A stretch of DNA of 64,000 bases. It comes from JAAURS01 sp044923475. Its GTDB lineage: Bacteria; Cyanobacteriota; Cyanobacteriia; Thermosynechococcales; Thermosynechococcaceae. Position 1 is the first letter of the stretch, and each line of letters starts with the position of its first letter. Positions 61,394-64,000 of this stretch are shown one piece after another. Below the pieces are notes generated by a model. The model was not told the origin of the DNA, did no database searches, and worked only from the letters and a program-made list of their open reading frames with translations. The stretch lies in the NCBI RefSeq assembly GCF_044923475.1, contig NZ_CP137338.1, forward strand, positions 3,782,001-3,846,000, in the 5' to 3' direction. Both the position numbers and the translations under genes were made by a program.

Positions 61394-62476
61394 CTAGCAA
61401 ATTCTCGGAAGTTGTTCGCCGCTGAGGTAATCCAGAATTCGGGTGCCTCCAATGGCATGGTGCAGCTTTACCCATCCCTGAGAAAAGCTGGAATGGCTTG
61501 GGGGGATGCAGTCCCGCACCACACCAATTTGCTGGGCCGCTAGATCGGATGAGATGGGTGAGGTATCGCGCAGGATTTGGAGGGCAGTATCGGCTTCTGG
61601 CTCTGGCACGAAGGCGACAAAGCGACCCTCGTTAGCAATATAAAGCGGGTCTAATCCTAGAATTTCGCAAGCCCCTCGGACGGCTTCGCAAACGGGAATC
61701 TGCTGCTCTTGGAGCGCAATTTCGACCTGGGCGGCGATCGCAATTTCGTTCAGCGTCGTTGCCAACCCGCCCCGCGTGAGATCCCGGAGGCAATGAATTT
61801 CAATTCCGGCAGCAATTAAGGCTTGAACCGGGGCTGCGAGGGGCGCTAGATCGCTTTCTAACGTCGTCTCAAACGCTAAGCCTTCCCGTTGTGCCATGAC
61901 AGCGATTCCGTGACGACCGATATCGCCGCTCAGGATAATTGCATCGCCAGGTTTCACAGATTTAGGGGTAATGTGCCAGGGATGGTCGATCGTACCGACC
62001 CCAGAGGTATTGACATAAAGTCCGTCCCCCTTGCCGCGCTCGACCACCTTGGTGTCGCCCGTGACGATGTGAATTCCAGCGCAAGCTGCCGCTGCTCGGA
62101 TCGATTGCACCACTTTCCAAAGGATTTCCATCGATAACCCTTCTTCTAGGATGAAGCCAAGACTGAGGTAGAGAGGTTTAGCGCCGGCCATGGAGAGATC
62201 GTTGACGGTGCCGTACACAGCCATTGCGCCAATATCGCCGCCGGGGAAAAACAAGGGCGAGACCACGTAGGAATCCGTAGTGAAAGCCATCCGTCCGTGG
62301 GGAAGTTCCAACCGCGCTGCATCGTGCTGCCAGTCCGGTTCCGAGCCGAAGGCAGGCAACAACATTTGGTCGATGAGTTGGTGCATGAGTCTGCCGCCCC
62401 CGCCGTGGGCCATGAGGACGTGGGGGTATTGTTGCAGGGGGATGGGGCATTGGGCGAGAAAACGAACAGAAGTCAT
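61394..62476 (-). CDS. hypE: Hydrogenase maturation protein HypE
   Basis: The 360-residue protein starts at ATG 62476 (a longer frame to 62653 overlaps hypD). HypE dehydrates the carbamoyl group from HypF to the thiocyanate that becomes the CN ligand of the NiFe site. It shows the MAHGGGGRLMHQLIDQML glycine start, an ATP-binding PurM fold (TDSYVVSPLFFPGGDIGAMA, GDIGRHGIAVMAQREG, DLTRGGLATTLNEIA) and the required C-terminal PRIC, where Cys accepts the carbamoyl. It is four bases from hypD; the order hypE-hypD-DHOD-like is on one strand, so one mRNA. Confidence 0.95.
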   Translation of the reverse strand: MTSVRFLAQCPIPLQQYPHVLMAHGGGGRLMHQLIDQMLLPAFGSEPDWQHDAARLELPHGRMAFTTDSYVVSPLFFPGGDIGAMAVYGTVNDLSMAGAKPLYLSLGFILEEGLSMEILWKVVQSIRAAAACAGIHIVTGDTKVVERGKGDGLYVNTSGVGTIDHPWHITPKSVKPGDAIILSGDIGRHGIAVMAQREGLAFETTLESDLAPLAAPVQALIAAGIEIHCLRDLTRGGLATTLNEIAIAAQVEIALQEQQIPVCEAVRGACEILGLDPLYIANEGRFVAFVPEPEADTALQILRDTSPISSDLAAQQIGVVRDCIPPSHSSFSQGWVKLHHAIGGTRILDYLSGEQLPRIC

Positions 62477-62480
62477 GGGG

Positions 62481-63599
62481 CTAGCGCGCTGCGACAGCAG
62501 GCATCTGACGATAGCGGTAGTAGGCAGCACAGGCCCCTTCCGAGGAAACCATCGGCGCGCCGAGGGGGTGGTTGGGGGTACAGCGCGTCCCAAAGGCCGG
62601 ACATTCTTGGGGCTTGCGGATACCCTGCAAAATCTGGCCGCTGATGCACTCATCGGATGCTGCCGCAGCAGGTGCTGCGACGGGTGAAAGCAATGCTTTG
62701 TGGCGCACGTCGAAGGCTACAAATTCAGGTTTGAGTCCCAGACCGCTGGCCGGAATTTCGCCAATGCCCCGCCAGGTCTGGGGCACGATCTCAAAGACCG
62801 TTTGCAGCACAGCTCGAGCGGTTTCGTTGCCTTGTCGGCGCACCGATCGCGCGTAGCAATTTTCAACGGCGGCTTCTCCGCTTTCGAGCTGGCGGATGCA
62901 GCGGTACAGTCCTTCTAGAATATCTAAGGGTTCAAATCCGGTCACGATAATGGGAATTTGGTACCGAGCGGCGATCGCCTCGTACTCCCGATACCCCATC
63001 ACGGTACACACATGTCCTGCTGCCAGAAATCCCTGAACTTGACAATCAGGGGAGGATAGAATCACTTCCATAGCTGGGGGGACTCGCACGTGGGACACCA
63101 GCAAGGAAAAATTTTGTAAGTTCTGCTGTGCAGCTTGATAGACCGCCATCGCCGTGGCTGGAGCCGTCGTTTCAAAGCCTACTGCAAAAAATACGACTTC
63201 TTTGTCGGGATTGGCTTGAGCAATTTTCAGCGCATCCAAGGGGGAGTAGAGAATGCGAATATCCCCGCCCGTTGCTTTAACGCTGAGAAGATCTCCTTTC
63301 TCAAGGCTTCCAGGGACGCGCAGCATATCGCCAAAGGAGCAGAGGATGACGTTGGGCAGGGCCGCCAGGGCAATCGCCGTGTCGATCGTCTCAGCCGAGG
63401 TGACGCACACGGGACAGCCGGGGCCGTGAATCAGAGCGATTTCAGGAGGCAGTAGCTCGTCCAGGCCGTATTTGACGATCGCGTGAGTTTGACCGCCGCA
63501 GATTTCCATGATCGTCCAGGGGCGGGTGACGAGTTGGGCGATCGCCTTAGCGTAGTGCCGAACGGCTTCTGCGTTGCGGTATTCATCGACGTACTTCAT
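62481..63599 (-). CDS. hypD: Hydrogenase maturation protein HypD
   Basis: The 372-residue iron-sulfur protein is the scaffold where Fe(CN)2CO is built together with HypC. It shows MEICGGQTHAIVKYG (Cys about 34), HGPGCPVCVT (two Cys), FFAVGFETTAPATA, FVAFDVRHKALL, and the C-terminal cluster cysteines in ECISGQILQGIRKPQECPAFGTRC ligand series (shown by position, about 325-350). The start overlaps the DHOD-like gene by 17 bases, indicating coupling. Other hyp genes and the hydrogenase itself lie outside the window. Confidence 0.95.
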   Translation of the reverse strand: MKYVDEYRNAEAVRHYAKAIAQLVTRPWTIMEICGGQTHAIVKYGLDELLPPEIALIHGPGCPVCVTSAETIDTAIALAALPNVILCSFGDMLRVPGSLEKGDLLSVKATGGDIRILYSPLDALKIAQANPDKEVVFFAVGFETTAPATAMAVYQAAQQNLQNFSLLVSHVRVPPAMEVILSSPDCQVQGFLAAGHVCTVMGYREYEAIAARYQIPIIVTGFEPLDILEGLYRCIRQLESGEAAVENCYARSVRRQGNETARAVLQTVFEIVPQTWRGIGEIPASGLGLKPEFVAFDVRHKALLSPVAAPAAAASDECISGQILQGIRKPQECPAFGTRCTPNHPLGAPMVSSEGACAAYYRYRQMPAVAAR

Positions 63600-64000
63600 C
63601 GCGTTCCTCCACTGCTGACCAATGGGGATAGTAGGTTTGCAGCGTCTTCATATACTGTACCCGTTCGAATTGACTGGGGTCGGGACAATTTTGCTGGCTC
63701 ATGGTGCCTCGCAATTGCGAGACGGATGCATATTCGTGTTCTTCGAGCCAGGTTTCGAGATCCCGCTCGATGCTGCGCAAATGACCGACCCCGTGGCGCA
63801 ATAGAGCGGCCACAATTTGTGTCGCAGCAGCCCCTGCCATCAGCAGCCGCACGACATCCTGGGCATTGTGAATCCCGCTGGTGGCGGCTAGATCCGCTGG
63901 AATGCGACCGTAGAGAATCCCAATCCAGTGCATGGGCAGCCGTAAGGCTTGGGGCGTACTCAGCAACAACTGAGGCCGAATTTCCAAGGCTTCGATGTCG
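63583..64000 (-). CDS. Dihydroorotate dehydrogenase-like protein, 5' end outside window
   Basis: The frame is open to the right edge, so this is the C-terminal part (at least 139 residues). The end of a flavin TIM barrel is visible: LRLPMHWIGILYGRIPADLAATSGIHNAQDVVRLLMAG (phosphate/FMN-binding Gly-rich region at GIHN and MAGA), then AALLRHGVGHLRSIERDLET and a C-terminal MSQQNCPDPSQFERVQYMKTL. This matches the cyanobacterial dihydroorotate dehydrogenase-like family. The fold is FMN-dependent; its substrate is uncertain, and its coupling to hypD (17-base overlap) hints at a link with hydrogenase maturation or with redox. Confidence 0.8.
   Translation of the reverse strand, partial: DIEALEIRPQLLLSTPQALRLPMHWIGILYGRIPADLAATSGIHNAQDVVRLLMAGAAATQIVAALLRHGVGHLRSIERDLETWLEEHEYASVSQLRGTMSQQNCPDPSQFERVQYMKTLQTYYPHWSAVEERDEVRR

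Noticed and set aside
62925..62945. GGGTTCAAATCC, like a tRNA T-loop
   Set aside because: It lies inside hypD coding sequence, and no acceptor stem or anticodon arm can be drawn around it.

Overview
This window is a chromosomal segment of a cyanobacterium. The evidence is photosystem II genes (psbH and psbN, divergent), a phosphoenolpyruvate carboxylase of the long cyanobacterial type, SigF, a PSI accumulation factor, many cyanobacteria-restricted DUF families (DUF1824, DUF2301, DUF2996, DUF3146, DUF2231), and very frequent GCGATCGC (HIP1) octamers. Base composition is moderately GC-rich, apart from AT-rich islands at 1-846 and about 11345-11948 that look acquired. No rRNA, tRNA, CRISPR array or prophage could be supported. 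|| Layout. 1-1.6 kb: AT-rich membrane protein cut by the window edge, and a small hypothetical gene with a remnant partner. 1.7-8.3 kb: DUF547 lipoprotein, then an arsenosugar-type cluster (arsM, arsS, two TVP38/DedA-like membrane proteins, a MerA-like flavin disulfide oxidoreductase, a small ORF). 8.4-9.8 kb: GST and DUF924 proteins. 9.87-11.95 kb: a membrane protein gene split by a complete IS256-family element with an 8-bp target duplication. 12-20.7 kb: Uma2 nuclease, murI, psbN/psbH, tatA, a papain-like-fold protein, UDP-glucose dehydrogenase and UDP-xylose synthase (capsule/EPS sugars), PSI accumulation factor, a 2Fe-2S ferredoxin. 20.8-31.9 kb: TPR protein, menD, gcvP, uncharacterised proteins, a phosphohexomutase. 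32-38.5 kb: ppc, a protein with LPNxRP repeats, CobE, two tiny paralogous lipoproteins, DUF2301, and a probable pseudogene. 38.8-48.3 kb: sigF, DUF3146, SRPBCC, leuA, a NYN nuclease, DUF2996 - MoaD-like carrier - thrC, murD. 48.4-53 kb: DUF1824, DUF4332, an RTX/beta-helix exoprotein, LptA-like protein, a cupin dioxygenase. 53-61.4 kb: wreckage of one cytochrome oxidase operon, pyruvate kinase, then an intact second oxidase operon. 61.4-64 kb: hypE, hypD and a dihydroorotate-dehydrogenase-like gene running off the edge. || Most notable. First, two cytochrome oxidase loci lie within 3 kb of each other. One is an intact operon of two DUF2231 membrane proteins, ctaC, ctaD, ctaE and a GMC flavoprotein; its subunit II has lost the CuA ligands, so it is an alternative respiratory terminal oxidase (ARTO). 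The other, of canonical aa3 type, has been reduced to the start of ctaC and the last codons of ctaE, joined through a MITE-like repeat. Second, the IS256 insertion is clean enough that the interrupted gene can be rebuilt codon by codon. Third, the arsenic cluster joins methylation and radical-SAM arsenosugar chemistry to membrane proteins and a thiol oxidoreductase. Start sites were moved inward from the longest reading frame where a ribosome site or family length favoured it; each such choice is noted.
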